A stretch of 64,000 nt of DNA from Cylindrotheca closterium (lineage: Eukaryota; Bacillariophyta; Bacillariophyceae; Bacillariales; Bacillariaceae): positions 186,001 through 250,000 of the forward strand of contig CAKOGP040001881.1 of NCBI GenBank assembly GCA_933822405.4, written 5' to 3'. The stretch's first letter is position 1, and each line of letters opens with the position of its first letter. The notes below the pieces were generated by a model that did no database searches, was not told the DNA's origin, and was given only the letters and a program-made list of their open reading frames with translations. The translations under genes were made by a program, and so were the position numbers. This document shows, piece by piece, positions 32,101 to 41,700 of this stretch.

Positions 32101-34153
32101 ACGGAACAAAGCAAACCTGAAAGGGACAATCATTGAAGTTTCAGAGTCACCTCATCAGATAATGCTTTCTCTCCTCCCCAACGTCAAAAATCTGACTGAG
32201 CTATCCAATATGGATCTGTCGATGGGAGACTTGCCACTACACAGTTGTCAAAGAGATGCCGTTCTTCTCGGCGAGCATAGCGCATCCGAAGTTAAGTTGA
32301 CCAATCACCTTGACAAGCTTCACAGGGGTCTAATCGACTCCATGGAACAACAAATCAATGACAGAACGGCGGAGCTAGCTATGGCAAATGAAAGTTTGGA
32401 GGAAGCTAACAAGCAAATCCAGAAACAGTCGGCAAGACAACTCGAACACTTTGCTTGCATGTCGCACGAAATTCGAACACCACTCAACTGTATTGTTGGG
32501 ATGTCTTCCATTCTTCTAGAGGAAACCCATGCGAAAGTTGATCCTCCGCATGCCGAATCTATTCAAATGATATACACCAGTGCAGAATTGTTACGGGCAG
32601 TTGTCGACGATGTCCTTGATTATGCAAAGCTTGAGTCTGGTAGTTTCGAGGTGGACATTGGTCGTATTGATCTGCAAGAGAGCCTCGCTGGGGTCGCGCA
32701 TTCGATTTCGCAGAAGATCCAAGAAAAGAATATTAGACTGCGGTGCCACTTTTCACCTGACTTGCCAAGACATACTGAGACTGACTCACGAAGGTTGCAG
32801 CAGGTTCTTTTCAATCTCTTGGGTAATTCTGGCAAATTCTCTAAGAGGAACAGTGTAATCGATCTCAGTGTGGAACTAATAACTCGAAATCACAAAGGGG
32901 GCGTCAAGCGGGATTGCAGGGATTCAGCCATCGTTGATCTAGAAACTTGTGATCTACTTCGATTCTCCGTGAAAGATTATGGAAAGGGGATTGAAAAAAA
33001 GGACTTCGAGACGATTTTCCAGCCCTTTTCGCAGGCAAGCAAGCACACAGCAACTGTTTACGGTGGAACAGGTCTCGGGTTGAGCATCACTTCGCAGCTC
33101 GTGAAACGACTTGGTGGTAGAATCTCTTTGGATTCTGAAGCAGGGAAATTTACGGAGTTTGTTGTAGAGTTACCGTTCGACGGTGTTTTTGTAGACAAGA
33201 AAGCAATACAAGAGAACATGAAAAATGTGGTCATTATTCTTATTCAACCAGCGGAGATCTACGACTACTCGTTCACTTCATATCCACTAATCGATGAACC
33301 CAATCCATTTGGAGACCAAGTTATGGATTATTTCGGCTCACGGGCGGTTTCCTTTGCAAACTTGGAACAACTTCTTGAGCAATCAAACCATTTGAAAACC
33401 GGAAATCGAGATTGTCACTTTGCTCTATTGGTAAACGAAAATTTGTACGACGATCAGTTGCTAAATCTGGTCAAAGGAAATTTGGGAGACCATGATTGTA
33501 CGACGATGACGTTTGGACCAAAGTATGATGTTGAGAGCACAAAAGATGCACATGTGAAGTCAATACGCGGGGTCTTTCCTTGTATACTGCTAGATTTCAT
33601 CTCACAGAATGTGTCAAAAACGAAACAAAATGGTCCGAGGCTCATTAATGACAACTCCCCAGCTGCTGCAGAGATTCCCGTTCAAAGTGGCGACAAGAAG
33701 ACCAACACTATAGCTGGCACCAAAAATAGCCGTCAAGGGAGCAGTAATGCATCGAAAATACTCAAAGAGAATACGAATGAAAATAGTGGAAGTCTGAAGG
33801 TGCTCTATGCTGAAGACAACAAAATTAACCAAAAGGTTCTGACGAGAGTTCTGAATCGAGTTGGTGTCATGGATGTTACAATTGTTGACGACGGTCTGAA
33901 GGCTGTCAATATATCAGAAACTACTGCTTTTGACATAATTTTTATGGATATGCAAATGCCAGTGATGGATGGTATCGAGGCCTGCAATCTCATCATTGAA
34001 AGAGACAAAAATGCAAAGGTAGTCTTCGTTACTGCACATGCTTTGGATGAATTCAAGAACAAAGCCAAGGCAGCAGGGGGCGTAGGTTTCATATCCAAGC
34101 CATTCCGAGTGGAAGATATCAAACAAATACTGCGGCAGTTTAATTTTGAGTAG
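29126..34153 (+). CDS. HNOBA-containing hybrid histidine kinase with three N-terminal repeats shared with the H-NOX protein
   Basis: One exon, 1675 residues, no signal peptide or membrane helix. Three copies of a ~105-residue module occupy about 6-111, 202-308 and 405-513 (conserved DAIY...VRKW, then WDE...HSFSIDDLKTT). After a Ser-rich linker, residues ~895-1030 are a HNOBA domain (FPYHVVLDSDFRILQVGNSL, PMYGKWDWSVLEKMRDKTL), the partner domain of H-NOX in soluble guanylate cyclase. A signalling helix leads to HisKA with SHEIRTPLN (phospho-acceptor His1114). The HATPase_c domain has N-box QQVLFNLLGNSGKF, G1 DYGKGIEK and GGTGLGLSI. Residues ~1365-1500 look like a degenerate receiver. The true receiver spans 1557-1673 (EDNKINQK, phospho-acceptor Asp1608 in FMDMQMPVMDG, and SKPF). 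This is a gas-responsive phosphorelay component by inference. It is divergent from the H-NOX gene. Confidence 0.92.
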   Translation: MTTFPVRITNETSGRWFQLMVDASDEMTIFDAIYDRHELKTNHVRKWNSDLMRGIKTGAVEIFIEVVDEQSLMAVESFSIDQMKTTNTRELLKFSNGVSRTSNVVNLLLRCQQTPGDQAMETTTNTTNTATKTDPHPLHRTLRPKEFDVSLSPMSTGGANHLRIRMTADDLKKGILKPTTSDESIETSQPSVESSGKISGTVRVRIENERSGRSKYLLVTVNQKLNLFDAIYNHKDVKKANVRKWGAEIAKAVKSKTSEIRCLLWDESIQEPYHSFSIDDLKTTSTKQLLEIAAEPAGVIKLVLRCYDINVAAGNNSSSQAGPSLLEEAPDDQLLSSIRRSQSTSTVGSIAEEVASVKSKSLAELDLLTQEKRETRSAYSASLDDSNHRHYAASLDDSQQRNKETMRVRVVNQISKRHKDLIVDVREDLTVDNAIYNNQGVKRANVRKWTSEVVRDVKKGILEVQMHVWDSALDSARKVYTTNELSSLSTRDLLQSSLDTDDLIELRLVCVRKAAVNGKGGLGLLPTDRQTSMSTLGTDSDVNSSQVPPSPTLNMPARHMSLAHMSTGNLSLLKNGLERSVLSAKDLRNNGSSSAKDLTNNQLLSHNRPRQKSNSAVNLQNSSGQQDIHNLSGQKNAPWSLPQKTKKRTQLFSAQLNDSLLMMGKSLHKSLSDLEDDFLNREWAGMGSSGSLPSPEVAKKKHRFLHLSNLPGKGEAKVLEKKKSWRRKTQERGGDSLLRQLVDLEATKKVPPKLSDSVHASAFNRADQAKKFWKLCQSKMIVEMTEEEENEVTFSQELKEDPADSPRNSLPRFPTNDRKPPHVPSGKVDKSRDSSEKRVTSETYRLQRFLSRPNEDFAPPETSKAPKQTQFDAPPLMEISVVTNGHTNQPIPPAPATGPPGISLSPDVVKEVFPYHVVLDSDFRILQVGNSLPHLFRSLDETEPPFNFIGRIVSDVLMCTGPVPMYGKWDWSVLEKMRDKTLFFESVLTNSSRNKANLKGTIIEVSESPHQIMLSLLPNVKNLTELSNMDLSMGDLPLHSCQRDAVLLGEHSASEVKLTNHLDKLHRGLIDSMEQQINDRTAELAMANESLEEANKQIQKQSARQLEHFACMSHEIRTPLNCIVGMSSILLEETHAKVDPPHAESIQMIYTSAELLRAVVDDVLDYAKLESGSFEVDIGRIDLQESLAGVAHSISQKIQEKNIRLRCHFSPDLPRHTETDSRRLQQVLFNLLGNSGKFSKRNSVIDLSVELITRNHKGGVKRDCRDSAIVDLETCDLLRFSVKDYGKGIEKKDFETIFQPFSQASKHTATVYGGTGLGLSITSQLVKRLGGRISLDSEAGKFTEFVVELPFDGVFVDKKAIQENMKNVVIILIQPAEIYDYSFTSYPLIDEPNPFGDQVMDYFGSRAVSFANLEQLLEQSNHLKTGNRDCHFALLVNENLYDDQLLNLVKGNLGDHDCTTMTFGPKYDVESTKDAHVKSIRGVFPCILLDFISQNVSKTKQNGPRLINDNSPAAAEIPVQSGDKKTNTIAGTKNSRQGSSNASKILKENTNENSGSLKVLYAEDNKINQKVLTRVLNRVGVMDVTIVDDGLKAVNISETTAFDIIFMDMQMPVMDGIEACNLIIERDKNAKVVFVTAHALDEFKNKAKAAGGVGFISKPFRVEDIKQILRQFNFE

Positions 34154-34252
34154 TGGAAATGGATCGACTCGATAGACATACCATTTTTCAATTCTGCATT
34201 TTATAGTCCTAGGATGAATAAAGTCGTTTTTAATGTTTCAAAAGTTAACGTT

Positions 34253-37031
34253 CTATCGATTATAATGGTTTCCCATCTTCAGTCCATGGCTGTTTTTCCC
34301 TTTGTATTCATGAACTGCAGTTTCAAATTGCTGAACTGGCTTTCGGACTACTACCAATTTCGTCTTCGTCGTCAAGTTAGCGGGAAAGCTGACAATCAGA
34401 AGAAGAAGCAAATAGAAATGAACCATACCAGTGAAGTATTGCTGTGACGAATTCGAGGTTACCCGCATCATAGGAGCGATTTCATCCAATTCTGTCGAAG
34501 TCGGCGTCTTTGTGAGAAATAGAATCAAGTTTCTGAGGATTCCACTGCTGCCGTTGTCTTCTTCTTCTTCTAGTAGTACTTCATTTGGTATCATCACGTT
34601 GCTCATGTTGCCGATGGATTTTGGAAGTGATGGAACAAGTGCTTTTTGCCCACGGGAATAAAACGAAGATGCAAAACCGGAAAGGTGCTTGCCAATCAAG
34701 TCACGACGTCGGTCCATTTCGTCGCCTAAGTTACGAGCTGCACCCCCAACCGATCGCATTGTATTTACGGCATTGTTTGTCAGTTCGTGTGCCCCATTAT
34801 GTACAAGTCCAGCAATATGCGAAGCTTGTGATGCAATTGCATCTCCGATACCCCCAAAAAGCTTGGCAACTTTGTGACTTGCCTGCGTCCTCTTGAAGTT
34901 CGAAGCTGGTTTCTTGAGACGTGGGGTGCCCACACCTCTGACTTGCGACAAAGGAGCGAGCAAAGATGGAAAGCCATCGGGTACATGGTCAAGGAAATCG
35001 TGTGACATGGGGTCATCGAGCCGTAGGTATTCGAAGAATATTCCAGCAGCAATATCGGGTCTATGGAATCTATCCATCAGATCACCATTCAAACGAATCT
35101 ATGCGTCCAAGGAGTGAGTTATCATCTACATGAGCGCTTCTCTACAAACATATACCAAACAATGTTACTTACCTCCAAATGCCCATCTTTGACCCATGTA
35201 AACACCAACTCGGTCCCTCTTGCACAACAAGATGGATCAGCAGCATACGATTCAGGGGCATTTTGGGCGCAAGAGCACTTGCTTGGGTTGTCCGCCGACT
35301 CGATTATTGACAGCATTCTATCTGATGCGGGCCGTGGTTTCATACTACACCCGATTAGAGTATCTTTGGCCTCCGACGTGAGGAGCTTCCAATCAGCTTG
35401 TAGACTATTTTGCATCGTATCCAGACCAAGCTGCATATTTGTCTTTATGAATAGCGTTCTATCGAAGCCGTTTGAATCAGGTTGGGATATCATGTGTCGA
35501 AGGGTTGAATAAAAATCATCACTCTCCCGTAGTTCTTCCGATGTGAGGCCGGCAAAGGGTACCATCGCCGGATCAGCAAGCACGTCTCGTTTTGACACGT
35601 AGAGAGCTACGCCATATACCTTTCGGGAAGGAGACAGAAGAAGAGGGTCAGCAATGAACGAAGGAGAGCAGATCACGAATTTGTATGAGTCATAGTTCTC
35701 ACCTTGATATTGAAAGCAGTTTTCATATACTGCCCAACACCAGTCAGCGTATGCCGACCAGCTTCTTTTCGATTGTATCCAAGATAGTTGCAAAGATCAG
35801 TGTGATAGACCAGCCCGGTTTTTGGATCCGTCCAGAGGTTGTCCTTGGAATTTGCAACGTATGGGTTCATTTGCATCTTAGGTAGCGTGGTGCCTGCATT
35901 CGGGATCTTCATTTCAATCTTTATTCTGTCGGTTCTTTGCCGGCTTTGCGCCGACGATTCCGTGTTGGCAAGGAGGATTGGGTTTGTATCGACAAGGAAT
36001 TGCAGCGGAAAACGTTCTTGTGTTGCTTCGGTAGCGGGTTCCTTTGGACGGGAGAGCGACGCCAACCGTGAAGCACCGGCGTTCAATTGAGCGTGGACTG
36101 CTGCACCTGATGCATGGATATGAGCAATATCAACATAGGATGGAGGATAATGTATGGGGGGCGTCACGTCCGTTTCATTCACATCGTCCACAACAGTGTG
36201 TTCTGCAGGTATTTCGTCGTCACTAACACCGTTCATTCCAAAAGACCTGGAACCACTTGACAAGGCTTTAACTTGTTGAACGACAACAATTTTAACAGCC
36301 CTTGTACCGTTCTTTGAAGTGCTAGATGCTCTCCCGTTGCAGGGGAATATTACTGCATCAGTTGAATTTTTCCCAACGCACTCCAATATTTTTTGCTTAC
36401 CAAGGAGTCGTTTTCCCTTTGGCGTTCCACGATTCTTGCTCTTTTTCTTTTTCTCAAAATATAATATTCCGTTATCATTGAATTGCCAAGACCACGATCT
36501 TTCTTGTATGCAGGGAGCAAGAATCAGAGTGTTGTCCTTTCGACTCCTCGTCAGACATTCTTTGTTGGCTATATCTTCCGAAACGTGATTCATCAACGGC
36601 TCAGACATATTAACTGTAGCAAGGAGTAGATGACTATAGCTATCTGCTGGCTGCAGGGCGTATCCATCTGGACTTGAATCCCTGTCGTATCCCAGCTCTT
36701 CTTCTGCCAACCTAAACCAATTCAGTCGGCTAGACTGGCGACGCCGTTTGGGAATAACGAACCAAAAGGTCGCATCGCCACATTCTGAGAAGACCCCCAT
36801 TGGTCCGAGACAAGTCTGATCTATTGAATCCTGAAGCCAGAATGGTTGATTCTGCGATCTTTGTTCATCATTTAATACTGACAAGGGATCAGAAACTTCC
36901 AAAAGAATGGACTGTGTGTTGACACCAAGAATCCCAGTGTCCCTCCATGTCGACGGGAAATGGGTTGATACTCCCAGGAGATGTAAAGAGACAAGAAAAA
37001 GCCGAGATGATCTTGTCTTCACCAGTATCAT
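34253..37031 (-). CDS. Secretory protein with a lectin-like region and a chalcone-isomerase-like domain
   Basis: Exons 37031-35703, 35619-35173 and 35098-34253, all phase 0, give 873 residues. The N-terminus is a signal peptide (RLFLVSLHLLGVSTHFPS). Residues ~154-240 resemble a ricin-type beta-trefoil unit (CLTRSRKDNTLILAPC, SWSWQF, then LECVGKNSTDAVIFPC). From ~428 onwards the text fits the chalcone-isomerase fold: TLTGVGQYMKTAFNIKVYGVALYVSK, then DRTLFIKTNMQL, GTELVFTW and DIAAGIFFEYLRLDDPMSHDF. The joins NIK/VYG and HLE/IRL restore this fold across both introns. A helical stretch rich in Ala and Gly follows. The apparent C-terminal membrane helix (FYLLLLLIVS, around 34385-34420) overlaps a pyrimidine-rich tract ending in CAG, so it could instead be an unrecognised short intron. 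CHI-like proteins bind fatty acids or flavonoid-type ligands; the ligand here is unknown. Confidence 0.68.
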
Positions 37032-37516
37032 ATTGATTGTTCGCTTCGCTTCTGTTTTGTCAAAGTTGACACCGGCTTTTCTCAGCTGTGCTATTCGTCA
37101 CCGACTCACTCAGATCAATCAAACACGAAACATAGAGAACTCAAGTAAATTGCGGTGATGTAAATATGTAATGTGTCAAATGTGTTGTTGCTCGATCCTC
37201 TTGTTTCGTCAATCCTGTTTTGAATTCCTTGATGTCATCGGCCCTGCAAATGTTGAAGATAAAAGGTTGGTGAGGGGTGAGGGTTGTCGCTTGCCAAAGG
37301 CAAAATTGGGCCACGTATGTGACGTGGAGTTGCTCTAATAAAGTTCAAGATGCACGAATCATCATTGATGCGCGGATATGCGCGTGAAGATATCGACCGT
37401 CCTCCAACCGCGCGTGCACAAAATCATATCACCTTGTCCTTGCTATTTATTACATTTGTCACAACATCCTCCTTCAGTGAAGAAAGACAGAAGAAATACA
37501 GTACCGGTACTGTGCG
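37032..37516. other. Divergent intergenic region
   Basis: 485 bp between the CHI-like gene and the VOC gene. A 16-bp perfect palindrome ends 3 nt before the VOC start codon. No further gene is seen. Confidence 0.45.
37498..37513. promoter_or_regulatory. 16-bp palindrome ACAGTACCGGTACTGT next to a start codon
   Basis: A perfect inverted repeat centred on TACCGGTA, ending 3 nt before the ATG at 37517. The same core occurs at five other non-coding sites in the window. It is a candidate dimeric-factor site or core-promoter element; function is inferred only. Confidence 0.4.
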
Positions 37517-38660
37517 ATGGAGATCAAATCGACCAGTCTTTTGATTTGCATATTTCTAAACAGCCTATGTGCCCATGCTTTTTTAGCGCATTCGGAAACA
37601 ATGGGATCTCCAGCCACTTCCATGAAGGCTACACGAAATGTCGTTGATGTATCGACGATGACGTTGTTGGAACATGTCAATCTAAATGTGCCTAGTCATG
37701 AGTACATTCTTCCATTCTACTTCGATGTCCTGGGTTGTGGTCTTGATCCTAGAAAAGCTTCAAATTTAGAACCTGATGCCCAAAAGAGAACAATCTGGGC
37801 AAATGCTGGCGCATCTCAGTTCCATTTGCCGTACGGCGATGTGGCTCAGAGAATACCGGGAAACATTGGGCTACGATATGATTCTTTGGATGCTTTAAAG
37901 TCCAGGGTTGTAGATTCGGACGCTGTAAAGAGCTACGAAATCGGAGTCGACCCCAGGAGCCAACGAGAATATGTCAAGCTTGTGGATCAATATGACAATG
38001 TGTTCTGGTGCAGAACTGGCGAGTCTGTCAACGAAGATAAGGTGCAGCCTATTATTGGCCCACAGGATACTGAAAAATGGGGATCATATGCGGAGAAATA
38101 TGGGCAAAAAGAGTCTGAGTGTCGGGGAATTGACTATGTCGAATTTGAGTGTCCTCCCAATAGTGCAGAAAAGATTGCTGTGGTGAGTTGCTTTCTACTG
38201 TGTTTCTAGACCATTTTGGAGTTTTTCCGTCCATGCTCGCTCACAAGCCGCACTTCAGTTTTACGAGTCCGTGTTTGACGCTACAACAACAGTTGTTGAC
38301 GTTGGAGGGGGGTCAAAGATAGCCATTATTGCTTTTGGCAAAGTGGACAATGCTGGAAAGGCCGACCAGTCTCTGCTTTTCAAAGAGACTACATCCACAC
38401 TCCCTCCATATGACGGGCATCACATCGCATTTTATGTAGGCGAGTCAGGAACTGACTTTGATGTTTGCTACAGAAATGCAGAGCTTGCCGGCCTAGTTTG
38501 GGTGAATCCTCGCTTCACGGATGACGCAGATACTCTGGACAAGGCCCGAAAATGGAGGCAGTTTCGAATGAAGGATATCGTTGACATGTCTAATGGAGAA
38601 ACGATTATGGAGTTGGAACACGAAATCCGATCAGTGGACCATGAATCATGGCCAGGATGA
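37517..38660 (+). CDS. Plastid-targeted VOC (glyoxalase/dioxygenase-fold) protein
   Basis: Exons 37517-38182 and 38259-38660, phase 0, give 355 residues. The signal peptide ends LCAHA and continues FLAHSE, an A-F plastid junction. Two VOC-type halves follow. The first is LLEHVNLNVPSHEYILPFYFDVLGCGLD with FHLPYGDVAQRIPGNIGLR. The second starts IDYVEFECPPNSAEKIAVFYESVFDATT, joined by the splice, and continues DGHHIAFYV. Possible metal ligands are His53 in the first half and the His pair of DGHHIAFYV, but a full H/H/E or H/Q/E set cannot be assigned by eye. The substrate is unknown. Confidence 0.75.
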
Positions 38661-38760
38661 TGCAAAATACTGAAAGGTTACAAAATTTTTATAATTATAG
38701 AGAAAGAAATACTAATAGAAGATCTATTGATAATTCTCTCATATTGGATTTGGATAAGGA

Positions 38761-41700
38761 TTATTTCACCTTTAGAGAAACAGGGATGGGAATGTATTCT
38801 TCCTGTTCTGCTTCAGTTCCTTGTCGATGGCATTCAACACAGAGCTCCCCCGCAACCCATTTGCTCTTCGTTGGCTGAGTTGCGCGAATGACCTTGGTAC
38901 CAATTGGTCTCTCTGTACCTACCTTCACTTTGTGCCACATCACGTTCTCAATGTGCTTGTTGCAAGATGTACAAACTGGAACAATACCAGAAGCATCTTC
39001 ATTTTTGATGTGGTAAATCAACATGGCAGTGCTATATTTTGCTCTCCTGAGAGTATTAAATTCCAACCGACGGAGTTGGGAAAGCTCGAGGAATGCATGT
39101 CGTGATTCTGCAATAGGAGAAGATTTCTTGGGAAGCGTTTCTTGTTCCGTGTTGAACGAACGAGTGTATTCTTCAAAGGCTTGAAGCTTTTTGGCCTCTT
39201 TTTCAGTCATTGTTGCCTTTGGAACAAGGGAGCATGTGAAAAGGGTGGTTCTGCGAGTACGGACAGACTCAGCGACATCTTCTCCAAGCCACGATTGCTG
39301 TCGCTTCTTGGGGAGCGTATCATCTTCTGCGGAGTCAATCGAGTTGCGACGCCTCTTGCGTGACTTCTTGCCTCCCGCCCGTTTTGGTGGTGTCGGAACG
39401 TTTTTGTGAACAAGCCAAAGATCAGTACCAACCATCCTCTGCTTGATTGCCTCGGAACTATCTTCCAAGAGTTCACATTTCTTACTCGGAAGTGGCTTCC
39501 TTCCACGGCCTCTTTTGGGAGGGACGATTTTCGCAGGAGGAGGAAGGGCAGGAGTACCAGGATTTTTCATTGAGACTGCGGCCTGCTCTGTCGTACTGGG
39601 AGAAGATGATTGCGCTGAGGACGTTGACACTGTTGATCGTGATCCATCGGACGAGCGATCGTCTTCGATCAAGATGCTCGAATTCTTGGGGTTTTGATGC
39701 TGAGGCATTTCCAGCACCACATCGAGGCTCATGCTCATGTTCGCGTATGATTCCCAGGATCGAGCGTCAGTGTCGTCTATGGCACTCCATATCTTCACAA
39801 GGGACGAGAGCTCTTGGAAAAATAGATCAAGCACTTCCGACGCTTTGACGCAAACAAAGTGCCCAGCAGGGTTGAATTTCATGGCATTGGTCACCATTAG
39901 ACGGACATCTTGGACAACTTCACTGAGAACTCGATATTCGCCAACAACACATCGCGAATAGATGGTACCAAGGTCCATGGGCTCTTTCACAACATCATGA
40001 TATTTGACGAGTTTCAGCGCGGCAGCATTGACTGGTCTTCGAAATGGAACTGATGATGGGTGCGTCATGACTCGATCCTTGACAAGCGTGGCCATTTGAA
40101 TGGACGGGCATGGGTCCAACTCTTCTGCTTTCAATGGCGTAACATGCCAGACGCAGACTTCAGTGGGTGATCGTATCTTCATGTTTCTAGAGATGCTGGC
40201 GTCGTGAAGACGAACAGCTTCTTCAATCCAGTAGTCGCCTTCGAAGAGGGGCGGGCACAAAACACGGCCACACGGTGTCCTATTGCCGCCTTTCATCAAC
40301 ATTTCCTCGAAGTCAGTTTCATAGAGACTCTTTACATCGGTAACAACTCCACAATCCACCGATTGACCCAACGCATTGTGGTACCAGGATACAAGGCGTT
40401 CCAAAGTCGGTGTCCTTTGCGAAGCTGGATGATTCCAAAATACAAACGAATTGCCGCGGGACGGTGGGCAAGCCCAAATTTGGGCAGTTTCGTATCCACG
40501 CTTGCGAGCAGTCGCAAGGTAAGACACAAGGATTTCTTGGTAGACTTGTGTTCTGCATTCACGAGGTCGAAAGTATTCCACAGAATCAATGTACGCAATA
40601 TAGACTCTCTTCGCATGACCGGCCTTGACTTTACCCCCCACGTCAGAGTCATATTCATCGTTCCCATCATATTCTTGTACATACATGCAGAAGACACACA
40701 CATCCAAACCATCAATTTTCTGAAACATTGTAATGGCTTTTTGCCGATAGGATACATTGACAGGTGGTGCCACGACTTCATCTGCTTCTGTCACCATGCG
40801 AAAGTGCTTTCGGATGACTTCGGGAACCTTGAAATGTCGATCAGTGTCGGATATAATTCGAATATTCACAGTCTTGCCTGCATTTGGTATTCCTTGGACA
40901 CAGTCACGGACTTTCTCTTGGATGAACGAAGAAATTGCACATTCTTGCAGAGATTCAGAGGAAAGTTCCACTTTTCCACTTGCAACATCTGAGAGGGGGA
41001 CTGGCATCTCTGATCCACTGACGAATGTGTAAGCATCTTGTAATCTACCTCCACTTGATGACTTATCCTTCGAGCACGATTCATCGGGTACACGACAGGT
41101 TGGGCAAGTGAAGGACTTGGGTGAATCAGCGGAGGAGTTATGCATTGCACAAACGATGTGAACTGAAACGCCACATGTTATGCAATCGACCCAGTCTTCA
41201 ACAATCTCCTCATTGTTCTTCCGCTTCAAGAGTGATTGCTTGTACAGAGGAGAATCGCTCGCGGAAGGCTGCGATAAAACAGGAGGGAGGCTTGTGAAGC
41301 ATCGCTCACAGTACTGCCGACAGCCGTCCGGAGTAAGATAATATATTGAACCCTTTCGAATCTTTGCCCCTCCGCAGTGCCTGCCTTGGCAGACAAGTAA
41401 CGTCGGCTCTTGTTTAAGACACCCTTGTTTGCACAGTGGACAAATCTTTCCCACGCAAGAATCGCAAGAGTGCGGCCCCATGAATGCCAAAGACATGCTA
41501 CTGGATCTTCGTCTCTTGAGAGGAGCTGATGGGGGCACACTTGGTGGTTGACTGGTCGGCTTATGGTTTTCGACCACTTTGCCTACAACGCATGCTGGCA
41601 AACCCAAATAATACTCATCGAATTGAGCCAAGAGCTCCTTGGCACATTTGTGTACTATATTGGGAGGCGGGTTGTACGTCATAGCGTTTGTGAAGACCAA

